Shown here piece by piece: positions 29,667 through 38,631 of a stretch of 64,000 bases of DNA. Numbering within the stretch: the stretch's first letter is position 1; each line of letters opens with the position of its first letter. Source of the DNA: Stutzerimonas stutzeri (lineage in GTDB: Bacteria; Pseudomonadota; Gammaproteobacteria; Pseudomonadales; Pseudomonadaceae). The notes below the pieces were generated by a model, which worked only from the letters and a program-made list of their open reading frames with translations, made no database searches and was not told the DNA's origin. Location of the stretch: assembly GCA_002387205.1 (NCBI GenBank), contig DGLA01000010.1:434438-498437 (forward strand). The letters are read 5' to 3'. Made by a program: the position numbers and the translations under genes.

Positions 29667-30161
29667 ATGATCAAACTGCACACCAATCATGGCGTCATCA
29701 CCGTCAACCTTTTCGAGGACAAAGCACCCGAAACCGTGGCCAACTTCAAGGAGTATGTGAAAAACGGCCATTACGACGGCACCATATTTCACCGCGTGAT
29801 CGGCAACTTCATGATCCAGGGTGGCGGTTTCGAACCGGGAATGAAGCAGAAAGCTACCCGTGGCCAGATCAAGAACGAAGCCAACAACGGGCTTTCCAAC
29901 AAGACCGGAACATTGGCCATGGCCCGGACCATGGAGCCGCATTCGGCTTCAGCGCAGTTCTTCATCAACGTCAAGGACAACGATTTTCTCGACCACACCG
30001 CGCCGACCGTCCAGGGCTGGGGCTACGCCGTGTTCGGAGAAGTGACCGAAGGCATGGATGTGGTCGAAAAGATCAAGAGCGTGCCCACCACCATGAAGTC
30101 TGGTCACCAGGACGTGCCGGTGGAGGATGTAATCATCGAGAAAGCCGAAATCGTCGAGTAA
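29667..30161 (+). CDS. ppiB: Peptidyl-prolyl cis-trans isomerase B (cyclophilin)
   Basis: This 164-residue cytoplasmic cyclophilin has no signal peptide. The active-site motif FHRVIGNFMIQGGGF and the later SASAQFFIN are intact. The ATG at 29667 sits behind AGGAAGG; the upstream in-frame ATG at 29595 lacks support. Only 6 bases separate it from lpxH, so both are probably co-transcribed. Confidence 0.95.
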   Translation: MIKLHTNHGVITVNLFEDKAPETVANFKEYVKNGHYDGTIFHRVIGNFMIQGGGFEPGMKQKATRGQIKNEANNGLSNKTGTLAMARTMEPHSASAQFFINVKDNDFLDHTAPTVQGWGYAVFGEVTEGMDVVEKIKSVPTTMKSGHQDVPVEDVIIEKAEIVE

Positions 30162-30167
30162 GTTTCG

Positions 30168-30890
30168 TTGATCCTGCTGATTTCCGATCTGCACCTCGAA
30201 GAAGAACGCCCGGACATCACCCGGGCGTTTCTGCGTTTTCTCGAGACGAGAGCCAGCTGCGCACACTCGCTGTATATCCTCGGAGATTTTTTCGAGGTCT
30301 GGGTGGGCGACGATGGGATGACGCCGTTCCAGCATCAGATCGCCCGGGCGCTCAAGGCGGTGAGCGAGCGCGGCACGCATATCTATCTGATGCATGGCAA
30401 CCGGGATTTCATGATCGGCCCGGCGTTCTGCCTGGAAGCCGGCTGTACCTTGCTGGCCGATCCGCACGTCCTGCAGCTTGCCGCTGAGCCGGCGCTGCTG
30501 ATGCATGGCGACAGCCTCTGCACCCGCGATAAGGGTTATATGCGCATGCGCCGATGGCTACGCAACCCGGTCAGCATGTTCATCCTGCACCACCTGCCGC
30601 TCACCAAGCGCAAGCAGTTGGCCAGGAAACTTCGAGCAAGCAGCAAGGAAGAAACACGCCTGAAAGCCAGTGACATTGTCGACGTCACCCCTGATGAGGT
30701 CGTCAGGATCATGCAGCGTTATCAGGTTCGGACGCTGATCCACGGACATACCCACCGCCCCGCCTTTCATGAGCTACAGGTCGGCGGCCAGCCCGCCAGG
30801 CGCATCGTGCTCGGAGACTGGGATCGCCAAGGGTGGGCGCTTCAGATAGACGAATCAGGCATGCAGCAAAAGCCGTTTGAACTGACCTGA
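30168..30890 (+). CDS. lpxH: UDP-2,3-diacylglucosamine hydrolase LpxH
   Basis: This 240-residue peripheral inner-membrane metallophosphoesterase cleaves UDP-2,3-diacylglucosamine to lipid X and UMP in lipid A synthesis. The dinuclear metal ligands are in ISDLHL (residues 5-10), LGDFFEVWVGDD, HGNRDF, HGDSLC and the closing IHGHTH. Translation starts at a TTG (30168) six bases after ppiB; alignment of ILLISDLHLEEERPDI to the family N terminus decides this, since no ATG or GTG lies nearby. Coupling to ppiB and the TTG start would keep expression low. Confidence 0.94.
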   Translation: MILLISDLHLEEERPDITRAFLRFLETRASCAHSLYILGDFFEVWVGDDGMTPFQHQIARALKAVSERGTHIYLMHGNRDFMIGPAFCLEAGCTLLADPHVLQLAAEPALLMHGDSLCTRDKGYMRMRRWLRNPVSMFILHHLPLTKRKQLARKLRASSKEETRLKASDIVDVTPDEVVRIMQRYQVRTLIHGHTHRPAFHELQVGGQPARRIVLGDWDRQGWALQIDESGMQQKPFELT

Positions 30891-30894
30891 GCGG

Positions 30895-31500
30895 TCACGC
30901 AGCGATCGGCACGCCGCTGTGGAAGCGGAATTCGGTATCTGCGCTTTCGATCAGCTCTTGCTCGCGCGCGCGCACCCGCACGATGGTTGCGTCGATATCG
31001 GCGGCATCGCCATAGATGTACGCCAGCTTCAGGTAATCCTGAAAGTGCCTCGCTTCGGACTTGAGCAAGCCGTGGTAGAACTTGCCCAGCTCCTCATCCA
31101 GATGCGGCACTAGCATCGCAAACCGCTCGCAGGAGCGCGCCTCTATGAAGGCACCGATGACCAGCGTATCGGTCAGTCGGTAGGGTTCATGATTACGCAC
31201 CAGCTCTCGCAACCCAGCGGCATAGCGGGACGAGCCCACATTACGCAGGGCAATGCCACGCTTGCGGATGATAGACAGCACCTGCTCGAAATGCCTCAGC
31301 TCTTCGCGAGCCAGACGAGACATCTTGTTCTGAAGATCCGGCAGATCGATGTAGCGAAACATCAGCTGGAAAGCGGCACCGGCCGCCTTCTTTTCACAAT
31401 TGCCGTGGTCGATGAGCATCACATCCTGGTTACGCAGCGCGACGTCGACCCACCCGCTGGGTGTGGCGCAACCAAGAAATTCGTTAAGTTCGGGAAGCAT
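30895..31500 (-). CDS. miaE: tRNA-(ms[2]io[6]A)-hydroxylase MiaE
   Basis: This non-haem di-iron monooxygenase hydroxylates the isopentenyl side chain of ms2i6A at tRNA position 37. The ferritin-like four-helix ligands are visible: Glu in CEKKAAG, REELRHFEQV, EARSCERF and LKSEARHFQDY. I place the start at the ATG 31500 (201 residues); a TTG at 31542 would add 14 residues and has AGGTGA just upstream, so the true start is open. It converges on lpxH with 4 bases between stops. Confidence 0.9.
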   Translation of the reverse strand: MLPELNEFLGCATPSGWVDVALRNQDVMLIDHGNCEKKAAGAAFQLMFRYIDLPDLQNKMSRLAREELRHFEQVLSIIRKRGIALRNVGSSRYAAGLRELVRNHEPYRLTDTLVIGAFIEARSCERFAMLVPHLDEELGKFYHGLLKSEARHFQDYLKLAYIYGDAADIDATIVRVRAREQELIESADTEFRFHSGVPIAA

Positions 31501-31673
31501 GGCGAGGTCTGGTAATTCACGAATGGGGGGTGAGTGCAGCAATTCACCTGAAGTGCGGCGGCTGCATTATACGAGGCAGGCGGAGGACGGCCAGTCTTGC
31601 TTGACCTGAATCAGCTGCCGGCACGCTTGCATTGTCTATAGTCAGTTCACTCGAATTGGAAATGGTGCCGATC

Positions 31674-32537
31674 ATGCAAGCCATACGCCGCATCCTCGTG
31701 GTTATTGACCCGAAGCTTCCGGAAAACCTGGCCCTCAAACGGGCACGACTCATCTCCAGCGTCAGCCGGTCGGAGCTGCATCTGCTGATCTGCGACACCC
31801 GACAGGACCACGGCAGCTATCTAGCCGACATGCAGGCAGAGCTCCAAAGCCAGGGGTACCAGGTCAGTACCCAGCAAGCCTGGCATGGCAACCAGCACCA
31901 GACGATCATTACGGTCCAGCAAGCCGAAGGTTGCGGCCTGGTGATCAAGCAGCACATTGCGGACAATCCCCTCAAGCGCGCCCTGCTCACACCCGATGAC
32001 TGGAAGCTGATGCGCTATTGCCCATGCCCGGTGCTGATGGTCAAGACCGAAGCACCGTGGACCGGTGGCAACATACTCGCCGCTGTGGATGTGGGTAATG
32101 CCGATATCGAGCACCGCACGCTTCACTCGAGCATCATCAACCATGGCTACCAGATCGCCGCGCTTGCAGAAGGCAATCTGCATGTCATCAGTGCCCACCC
32201 ATCGGCAATGCTTTCGGCGGCCGATCCTGCCTTCCAGCTCAAGGAAACCATCGAAGCGCGCTACCGTGCGGCCTGCAAGCAATTCCAGGCCGAATACGAC
32301 ATTGCCGATGGTCAATTGCACATCGAAGAAGGCCCTGCAGACGCGCTTATCCCCCGCGTCTGCCATCAGCTTCAGGCCGTCGTTACCGTCATCGGCACGG
32401 TAGCCCGCACCGGCTTTTCAGGGGCGTTGATGGGCAATACTGCGGAGGTTGTGCTCGATACTCTGGAAAGCGACGTCCTGGTGCTAAAGCCAGCTGACAT
32501 AATCGACCATCTGGAAGAACTCGTCGCTCGTCGCTAG
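31674..32537 (+). CDS. Tandem universal stress protein (UspE-like)
   Basis: This 287-residue protein contains two Usp domains (about 1-130 and 135-287). The first starts IRRILVVIDPKLPENLALKRA and the second NILAAVDVGNADIEHRTLHSS. The second ends with a UspE-type GTVARTGFSGALMGNTAEVVLDTL nucleotide-loop motif, while the first domain lacks the full ATP-binding G-2X-G-9X-G(S/T) pattern. Such proteins help cells survive stress and stationary phase. The start at 31674 matches the family; an ATG at 31662 is possible. Confidence 0.88.
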   Translation: MQAIRRILVVIDPKLPENLALKRARLISSVSRSELHLLICDTRQDHGSYLADMQAELQSQGYQVSTQQAWHGNQHQTIITVQQAEGCGLVIKQHIADNPLKRALLTPDDWKLMRYCPCPVLMVKTEAPWTGGNILAAVDVGNADIEHRTLHSSIINHGYQIAALAEGNLHVISAHPSAMLSAADPAFQLKETIEARYRAACKQFQAEYDIADGQLHIEEGPADALIPRVCHQLQAVVTVIGTVARTGFSGALMGNTAEVVLDTLESDVLVLKPADIIDHLEELVARR

Positions 32538-32572
32538 GCCAGGGCTGACGCGGACACCTGTAATCGAATCAA

Positions 32573-33040
32573 CTACCTCGCCGTATCGCCAGGAAACCCA
32601 GGGGCGATATAGCGATGGTAGTGGGCTTCGGACAGCAAAAAGAACTCGCGGTCGATGGCGTCTCGAAGCTCCGGCAAGGGCCACTCACGAAATTCCGGAA
32701 GCAACACAACGCCATAGGCTTCGAGCTGCTGGATAACCCGAGCGCCGCGAGCGATCAGCTGGTAGGCCCAGCAGTACGGCGACTGGTCAGGGACAAAGCG
32801 GATCTGCCGGCTCTCCAGCTGGCGACGCAGAAGCGATGCATCGAACACTTCCAGCTTCGCGGCCATCACCTGTGCAAGCAATATCTCCAGACGATGCCAG
32901 ACCGAGCGCTTGCCTTCCTCACCATAGGCATTCCAGTTCACGACCTCATGGTGGAAGCGCTTGCAGCCGCGGCACACCAGGTCGCCGTAGACAGTAGAGC
33001 AAAGGCCTACACAAGGAGTTTTGATTCGCTGATTGGACAT
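32573..33040 (-). CDS. DUF1289 domain protein (probable Fe-S or zinc Cys4 motif)
   Basis: This 155-residue cytoplasmic protein has an N-terminal DUF1289 motif: four cysteines in TPCVGLCSTVYGDLVCRGCKR (Cys9, Cys14, Cys22 and Cys25), followed by the conserved W of the EVVNWN stretch. The remaining 110 residues are mainly helical and conserved in Pseudomonas but unassigned. The cysteines could bind iron-sulfur or zinc. It diverges from acnB, an Fe-S enzyme, across a 400-base spacer, but a functional link is only a guess. Confidence 0.82.
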   Translation of the reverse strand: MSNQRIKTPCVGLCSTVYGDLVCRGCKRFHHEVVNWNAYGEEGKRSVWHRLEILLAQVMAAKLEVFDASLLRRQLESRQIRFVPDQSPYCWAYQLIARGARVIQQLEAYGVVLLPEFREWPLPELRDAIDREFFLLSEAHYHRYIAPGFPGDTAR

Positions 33041-33214
33041 GACGTGCGACGGATCGAAGGACGGCGCTGCATCTTAGACTTTTGTCCAAGCCCGGTCACG
33101 AAGCAATCGGAACTGCATACCAGGAACGCTGCGAAGCCCGCCGAACGGGGGCTGTGACCACCTTGATCGGCTTATCAGGGATAGCGCCGCAATCGGCGAG
33201 GGTTGGCGTTTCAC

Positions 33215-33243
33215 TTAACTTTGCGGGTCCGTTCCAGTAGAAT
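33215..33243 (+). promoter_or_regulatory. Candidate sigma-70 promoter for acnB
   Basis: TTAACT (33215-33220) and TAGAAT (33238-33243) are 17 bases apart. Transcription would start near 33250, giving a leader of about 190 bases that contains the nested hairpins described below. Confidence 0.5.
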
Positions 33244-33275
33244 CAGCCGGCCGTTTTAGGCGACACAATCCGCAC

Positions 33276-33397
33276 GAAGCTGTTTTCAAAGCGTCACGAG
33301 CACAGTTGACCGGTCATCATCGGATGCGCAGATCCCTCTCTCCTGCGCATCCGATATTCCGCCGGCGTAAAACTTTGAAAACAGCTTCCGGATGCGC
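33276..33397 (+). promoter_or_regulatory. Nested inverted repeats in the acnB leader
   Basis: An outer 16-bp perfect stem (GAAGCTGTTTTCAAAG at 33276-33291 with 33373-33388) encloses a perfect 13-bp stem (ATCGGATGCGCAG at 33319-33331 with 33343-33355). A third copy of CGGATGCGC follows at 33389-33397 and can replace the inner 5' arm. Two exclusive folds are therefore possible 43 bases before the acnB start, which suggests riboregulation; the signal is unknown. Confidence 0.6.
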
Positions 33398-33439
33398 GTC
33401 CCGAGACACCCAAGGGACCAATGATGAGGGTATATAACT

Positions 33440-36049
33440 GTGCTTGAAGCCTATCGCAAACACGTAGAAGAGCGTGCCGCCCAGGGCGTCGTGCCCCAGC
33501 CGCTGAACGCCGAGCAGACTGCCGGCCTGGTCGAACTTCTGAAGAACCCGCCTGCTGGCGAAGAACAATTTCTCCTTGACCTGATCACCAACCGCGTTCC
33601 GGCGGGCGTGGACGAAGCTGCCTATGTCAAGGCCGGCTTCCTGGCCGCCGTCGCCAAGGGTGAAGCCACTTCGCCGCTGATCAGCAAGCAACACGCCGTC
33701 GAGCTGCTGGGTACCATGCAGGGCGGTTACAACATCGTCACGCTGGTCGAGCTGCTGGACGATCCGGAACTCTCCGACACCACCGCAAAGCAGCTGAAGC
33801 ACACCCTGCTGATGTTCGATGCGTTCCACGACGTCGCGGAGAAAGCCAAGGCCGGCAACGCCAACGCCAAAGCCGTCATGCAGTCCTGGGCCGAAGGCGA
33901 GTGGTTCAAGAACCGCGCCCCGGTTGCCGAAAAAGTCACCCTGACCGTCTTCAAGGTCCCTGGCGAAACCAATACCGACGACCTGTCGCCCGCGCCTGAC
34001 GCCTGGTCGCGCCCGGACATCCCGCTGCATGCTCTGGCCATGCTGAAGATGGCTCGCGACGGCATCAACCCTGACGTTCCCGGCTCGGTTGGTCCGCTCA
34101 AGCAGATGGAAGAACTGGCCACCAAAGGCTTCCCGGTTGCCTACGTCGGGGACGTGGTAGGGACTGGTTCTTCACGCAAGTCCGCGACCAACTCGGTCCT
34201 CTGGTTCTTCGGCGACGACATCCCGAACGTGCCAAACAAGCGCGCTGGCGGCTTCTGTTTCGGCACCAAGATCGCCCCGATCTTCTACAACACCATGGAA
34301 GACGCCGGCGCACTGCCGATCGAGTTCGACTGCTCCGACCTGGCGATGGGCGACGTGATCGACGTGTACCCGTACAAGGGTGAAGTGCGTCGTCATGGCA
34401 GCGATGAGCTGGTAACCACCTTCCAGCTGAAAACCGACGTCCTGCTCGACGAAGTCCGCGCTGGCGGCCGTATCCCGCTGATCATCGGTCGCGGCCTCAC
34501 CGAAAAAGCACGTGCCGAACTGGGCATGGGCCCGTCGGACCTGTTCAAGAAGCCGGAAGCCCCGGCCGAGAGCAACAAGGGCTACACCCTGGCGCAGAAG
34601 ATGGTGGGTCGTGCCTGCGGTCTGCCAGAAGGCAAAGGCGTTCGCCCAGGCACCTACTGCGAACCGAAGATGACCACCGTTGGCTCCCAGGACACCACTG
34701 GCCCGATGACCCGCGACGAGCTGAAAGACCTGGCTTGCCTGGGCTTTTCGGCTGACCTGGTCATGCAGTCCTTCTGCCACACCGCTGCCTATCCAAAGCC
34801 GATTGACGTTACCACCCACCACACCCTGCCGGACTTCATCATGACCCGCGGCGGTGTTTCCCTGCGTCCGGGTGACGGCATCATCCACAGCTGGCTGAAC
34901 CGTATGCTGTTGCCGGACACCGTGGGTACTGGTGGTGACTCGCACACCCGTTTCCCGATGGGCATCTCCTTCCCGGCTGGTTCCGGCCTGGTCGCCTTTG
35001 CCGCCGCTACCGGCGTAATGCCGCTGGACATGCCGGAGTCGGTGCTGGTTCGCTTCAAGGGCAAGATGCAGCCTGGCATCACCCTGCGCGATCTGGTCCA
35101 TGCGATCCCCTACTACGCCATCCAGAAAGGCCTGCTGACCGTCGAGAAGAAGGGCAAGAAGAACATCTTCTCCGGACGTATTCTCGAGATCGAAGGCCTG
35201 AACGACCTGACCGTCGAACAAGCCTTCGAATTGTCGGATGCCTCCGCAGAACGCTCTGCAGCGGGCTGCACCATCAAGCTGCCAGAAGCCGCAATCGCCG
35301 AGTACCTGCAGTCGAACATCACCCTGCTGCGCTGGATGATCAGCGAAGGCTACGGTGATGCTCGTACGCTGGAGCGCCGCGCTCAGGCCATGGAAGCCTG
35401 GCTGGCCAAGCCGGAACTGCTGGCTGCCGATGCTGACGCCGAATACGCCGAAATCATCGAAATCGACCTGTCCGAAGTTACCGAGCCTGTTCTCTGCGCA
35501 CCTAACGACCCGGACGATGCTCGCCTGCTTTCCAGCGTTCAGGGCGAGAAGATCGACGAAGTCTTCATCGGTTCGTGCATGACCAACATCGGCCACTTCC
35601 GCGCAGCCGGCAAGCTGCTCGACAAGGTTGAAGGCTCTCTGCCGACTCGCCTGTGGCTGTCGCCGCCGACCAAGATGGACCAGCATCAGCTGACCGAGGA
35701 AGGCTACTACGGCATCTACAGCCGTGCTGGTGCGCGACTGGAGATGCCGGGCTGCTCGCTCTGCATGGGTAACCAGGCCCGGGTGGAAACCGGCTCGACT
35801 GTGGTCTCCACTTCGACTCGTAACTTCCCGAACCGCCTCGGTGATGCGACAAACGTGTACCTGGCGTCTGCTGAACTGGCTTCCGTGGCCTCGATTTTGG
35901 GTCGCCTGCCGACCGTTGAGGAATACATGGTCTATGCCGCTCAGATCGACACCATGGCAGCTGACGTCTATCGCTACCTGAGCTTCGATCAGATCGCCGA
36001 GTTCCGCGAGTCCGCGGCCAAGGCCAAGATCGATGTGGTTGCCGTCTGA
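33440..36049 (+). CDS. acnB: Bifunctional aconitate hydratase 2 / 2-methylisocitrate dehydratase AcnB
   Basis: This 869-residue [4Fe-4S] enzyme interconverts citrate and isocitrate in the TCA cycle and can dehydrate 2-methylisocitrate. It has the AcnB domain order: N-terminal HEAT-like domain, swivel domain (about 170-380, with GTGSSRKSATNSVLWFFGDD), then catalytic domains with cluster cysteines in SCMTNIGHFR and SLCMGNQAR (near 710-775). The start is GTG at 33440 behind GATGAGGG; the family N terminus MLEAYRKHVEERA fits exactly. The long structured leader suggests post-transcriptional control. A strong terminator follows. Confidence 0.97.
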   Translation: MLEAYRKHVEERAAQGVVPQPLNAEQTAGLVELLKNPPAGEEQFLLDLITNRVPAGVDEAAYVKAGFLAAVAKGEATSPLISKQHAVELLGTMQGGYNIVTLVELLDDPELSDTTAKQLKHTLLMFDAFHDVAEKAKAGNANAKAVMQSWAEGEWFKNRAPVAEKVTLTVFKVPGETNTDDLSPAPDAWSRPDIPLHALAMLKMARDGINPDVPGSVGPLKQMEELATKGFPVAYVGDVVGTGSSRKSATNSVLWFFGDDIPNVPNKRAGGFCFGTKIAPIFYNTMEDAGALPIEFDCSDLAMGDVIDVYPYKGEVRRHGSDELVTTFQLKTDVLLDEVRAGGRIPLIIGRGLTEKARAELGMGPSDLFKKPEAPAESNKGYTLAQKMVGRACGLPEGKGVRPGTYCEPKMTTVGSQDTTGPMTRDELKDLACLGFSADLVMQSFCHTAAYPKPIDVTTHHTLPDFIMTRGGVSLRPGDGIIHSWLNRMLLPDTVGTGGDSHTRFPMGISFPAGSGLVAFAAATGVMPLDMPESVLVRFKGKMQPGITLRDLVHAIPYYAIQKGLLTVEKKGKKNIFSGRILEIEGLNDLTVEQAFELSDASAERSAAGCTIKLPEAAIAEYLQSNITLLRWMISEGYGDARTLERRAQAMEAWLAKPELLAADADAEYAEIIEIDLSEVTEPVLCAPNDPDDARLLSSVQGEKIDEVFIGSCMTNIGHFRAAGKLLDKVEGSLPTRLWLSPPTKMDQHQLTEEGYYGIYSRAGARLEMPGCSLCMGNQARVETGSTVVSTSTRNFPNRLGDATNVYLASAELASVASILGRLPTVEEYMVYAAQIDTMAADVYRYLSFDQIAEFRESAAKAKIDVVAV

Positions 36050-36121
36050 CGCCAAAGCACTTGTAGGCCCGCTTCCAGGCTCTGTAGAAATGTTTGGCGG
36101 CGGGCTAACAAGGTGATTCCC

Positions 36122-36157
36122 ACACCCTGCAAGGGCTTCGCTCTTGCGGGGTGTTTT
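36122..36157 (+). terminator. Intrinsic terminator after acnB
   Basis: A 14-bp stem with two G-U pairs (36122-36135 with 36141-36154), a CTTCG loop and TTTTG. It lies 72 bases beyond the acnB stop. Confidence 0.9.
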
Positions 36158-36159
36158 GT

Positions 36160-36526
36160 TTTAAAGGTCATGGGCTTTGAGCCGCATTCGATCGGGTATG
36201 TCGAGTCAATGCATGCCCATATCGCAGGCTGGACGGCCCTTCGCCAGAAAACAGGGGGGTTAGATGGCTGCAGAACGAACTGCGAAGCGCCTCCTCGTCC
36301 ATGGCTTGGCATCGGCTTCGTCAGGCATGCAACCGAGAGCCACATGTGCCGCTTGCGCGATTCACGGTGACGTGAGCGTACCGAGGCCGCCGACATATAG
36401 ATCGAGGCAACACCAGCGCCGTGGCTGACGCTTGGCCTACATCGCGGATGGCCAACACACCAGATGGAACAGCGGCTCAGGGTCGAAAGCAGGCCGGTAC
36501 AGCCTGGTCATTTCCAGACAGGTTCC
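36160..36526. other. Intergenic region between acnB and pcaD (convergent)
   Basis: About 370 bases between the acnB terminator and the pcaD stop. I see no gene with a ribosome site and no clear hairpin for pcaD. Short open frames here overlap the terminator or the pcaD end and are not supported. Confidence 0.4.
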
Positions 36527-37315
36527 TCAACCTTGCAGGAACTTCAGCACGCAGCGAGTGAACGCCTCCCCGGCCTCTACATTGGACAGATGCGCTGCCT
36601 CGAACTCTACTAACTCAGCCCCTGCAATGCGCGCCTGCATGAAACGACCATGCTCGGATGTGGTGACCGGATCCTTCGTGCCGCAAACGACCAAGGTAGG
36701 CACCCCGATAGCACCGAGTTGAGAGCGGAAGTCACCGTCGCGTACGGCTGCACAGTTTGCCGCGTACCCCTGTGGCGAGGTGCCAGCGATCATCTGGGTG
36801 ATTCGGTTGACCTGGGCTGGCTGCCGTTCGGCAAAATCCGGCGTGAACCAGCGAGAGATGGACGCATCGCGCATGTCACGCATTGCCTGCTCGCCGCCTT
36901 TGAGCACGGTATCGATGCGCTCATTCCAGGTCTCGTCTGTGCCGATCTTCGCACCGGTGTTGCAGATCACCAGACGGGTCAATCGTTCGCCTGCATTGAT
37001 GCCCAGCCACTGGCCGATCAAGCCCCCCATGGACAGGCCGCAGAAGGCAAAGCGGTCGATGCCGAGCGAATCCACCATCGCCAGCGCGTCGCGCCCGAGC
37101 TGATCGATGGAATACGGACCGGGCGTGACGGACGACCCGCCATGGCCTCGGGTGTCGTAGCGCAGCACACGAAAATGCTCACTGAATTCCGGCACCTGGG
37201 CGTCCCACATTTCGAGCGTGGTCCCCAACGAGTTCGACAGCAGCAACAGCGGCGCATCGACAGGCCCTTCGAGACGGTAATTCAGTTCGCAGTCAGCGAG
37301 TCTTGCGGTGGGCAC
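36527..37315 (-). CDS. pcaD: 3-oxoadipate enol-lactonase PcaD
   Basis: This 262-residue alpha/beta hydrolase hydrolyses 3-oxoadipate enol-lactone to 3-oxoadipate in the beta-ketoadipate pathway. The nucleophile elbow is CGLSMGG (Ser near 94), the oxyanion strand LLLLSNSLGT, and the late His sits in AAHLSNVE. The start is GTG at 37315 with AAGGGAG 8 bases upstream; this gives the family start MPTARLADCELNYRLEGP. It is the last gene of the operon; a 110-base spacer with a hairpin separates it from pcaF. Confidence 0.93.
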   Translation of the reverse strand: MPTARLADCELNYRLEGPVDAPLLLLSNSLGTTLEMWDAQVPEFSEHFRVLRYDTRGHGGSSVTPGPYSIDQLGRDALAMVDSLGIDRFAFCGLSMGGLIGQWLGINAGERLTRLVICNTGAKIGTDETWNERIDTVLKGGEQAMRDMRDASISRWFTPDFAERQPAQVNRITQMIAGTSPQGYAANCAAVRDGDFRSQLGAIGVPTLVVCGTKDPVTTSEHGRFMQARIAGAELVEFEAAHLSNVEAGEAFTRCVLKFLQG

Positions 37316-37375
37316 GGGGAAATCTCCCTTGTATGTAGATAGGTTGCAGGGTGGTGGGCCATTTGACGCTTCGTC

Positions 37376-37402
37376 CATGCCCGCCCCACTGGGGTGGGCA
37401 TG
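37376..37402 (-). other. Hairpin between pcaF and pcaD
   Basis: CATGCCCGCCCC (37376-37387) pairs with GGGGTGGGCATG (37391-37402), 12 bp with one G-U pair. There is no T tract, so it more likely protects or processes the mRNA than terminates it. Confidence 0.6.
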
Positions 37403-37425
37403 ACGCTCCGGCGCTGCACGATGGG

Positions 37426-38631
37426 TCAGACCTTCTCGACAGCCAGGGCCAGCCCCTGCCCCACGCCTACGCACATGGTTGCCAGCCCGAGCTTGCCGCC
37501 AGACTTTTCCAGGGCATGCACAGTGGTCAGTACCAGGCGCGCTCCGCTCATGCCCAGCGGGTGACCGAGGGCGATGGCGCCGCCTTGGGGATTAACCTTC
37601 TGGCTATCGTCGTCCAGGCCCAAGTCACGCGTGACCGCCAGCGCCTGGGCCGCAAAAGCCTCGTTGAGTTCGATCACGTCAAAGTCACTGACGGCCAGAT
37701 TCAGCCGCTCGCATAATTTGCGCACCGCCGGCACCGGGCCGTAGCCCATGACCCGTGGTGCAACGCCGGCGCTGGCCATGCCGAGTACCCTGGCGCGCGC
37801 CTTCAGGCAGTATTTCTGCACTGCTTCGGCACTGGCGAGGATCAGCGCAGCGGCGCCATCGTTCACGCCTGAGGCATTACCCGCTGTGACCGTCTTGTCC
37901 GGGCCGTTGACCGGTTTGAGCTTGGCCAGCGCTTCGGCGGTGGTTTCCGGGCGTGGGTGCTCATCGGTGTCGACGACCGTGTCGCCCTTGCGCCCCTTGA
38001 TCACCACCGGAACGATCTCCTCGGCGAAGAAGCCTGCGGCCTGCGCCTTGCCGGTGCGCTGCTGGCTGCGTAGCGCAAAGGCATCCTGATCCTCGCGGCT
38101 GATCTTGTGCTCTTCAGCGACATTGTCGGCCGTCTGCGGCATGGCATCGACGCCGTACATTTCCTTCATCTTCGGGTTGATGAAGCGCCAGCCGATGGTG
38201 GTGTCCTCGATCTTCTGTGTGCGACCAAACGCGGTGTCGGCCTTGCCCATCACATAAGGCGCACGAGTCATGGACTCGACGCCACCGGCAATGGCCAGTT
38301 CCATCTCACCACAGGCGATGGCACGGAAGGCGCTGCCCACTGCATCCATGCCCGAGGCGCAGAGACGATTGAGCGTCACGCCCGGCACGGTTTCCGGCAG
38401 CCCGGCCAGCAGCGCGGCCATGCGCGCTACGTTGCGGTTGTCTTCCCCGGCCTGGTTGGCGCTGCCCATGAAGACTTCTTCGATGGCCGCAGGATCGAGC
38501 CCGGGGTTGCGCTCCAGCAGCGCCTTGATCGGGGTTGCGGCCAGGTCGTCCGTACGCACGGCGGACAGCGCGCCGCCGAAGCGGCCGATGGGCGTACGTA
38601 CGGCGTCGCAGATAAAAACTTCGCGTGTCAC
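37426..38631 (-). CDS. pcaF: 3-oxoadipyl-CoA thiolase PcaF
   Basis: This 401-residue thiolase cleaves 3-oxoadipyl-CoA to succinyl-CoA and acetyl-CoA, the last step of the beta-ketoadipate pathway. Nucleophile Cys is in LNRLCASGMD (near 91), the His in ALGHPLGMSG and the second Cys in CVGVGQG. The N terminus MTREVFICDAVRTPIGRFGGALS is typical of PcaF rather than AtoB. Its start overlaps the catJ stop by four bases (ATGA). Confidence 0.94.
   Translation of the reverse strand: MTREVFICDAVRTPIGRFGGALSAVRTDDLAATPIKALLERNPGLDPAAIEEVFMGSANQAGEDNRNVARMAALLAGLPETVPGVTLNRLCASGMDAVGSAFRAIACGEMELAIAGGVESMTRAPYVMGKADTAFGRTQKIEDTTIGWRFINPKMKEMYGVDAMPQTADNVAEEHKISREDQDAFALRSQQRTGKAQAAGFFAEEIVPVVIKGRKGDTVVDTDEHPRPETTAEALAKLKPVNGPDKTVTAGNASGVNDGAAALILASAEAVQKYCLKARARVLGMASAGVAPRVMGYGPVPAVRKLCERLNLAVSDFDVIELNEAFAAQALAVTRDLGLDDDSQKVNPQGGAIALGHPLGMSGARLVLTTVHALEKSGGKLGLATMCVGVGQGLALAVEKV

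Noticed and set aside
34172..36055. A 627-codon open frame antisense to acnB
   Set aside because: It mirrors the acnB coding frame, has no ribosome site and its translation is low-complexity with no domain. High G+C makes such antisense frames common.
36113..36370. 85-codon open frame after acnB
   Set aside because: It starts within the acnB terminator, has no ribosome site and shows no recognisable features.
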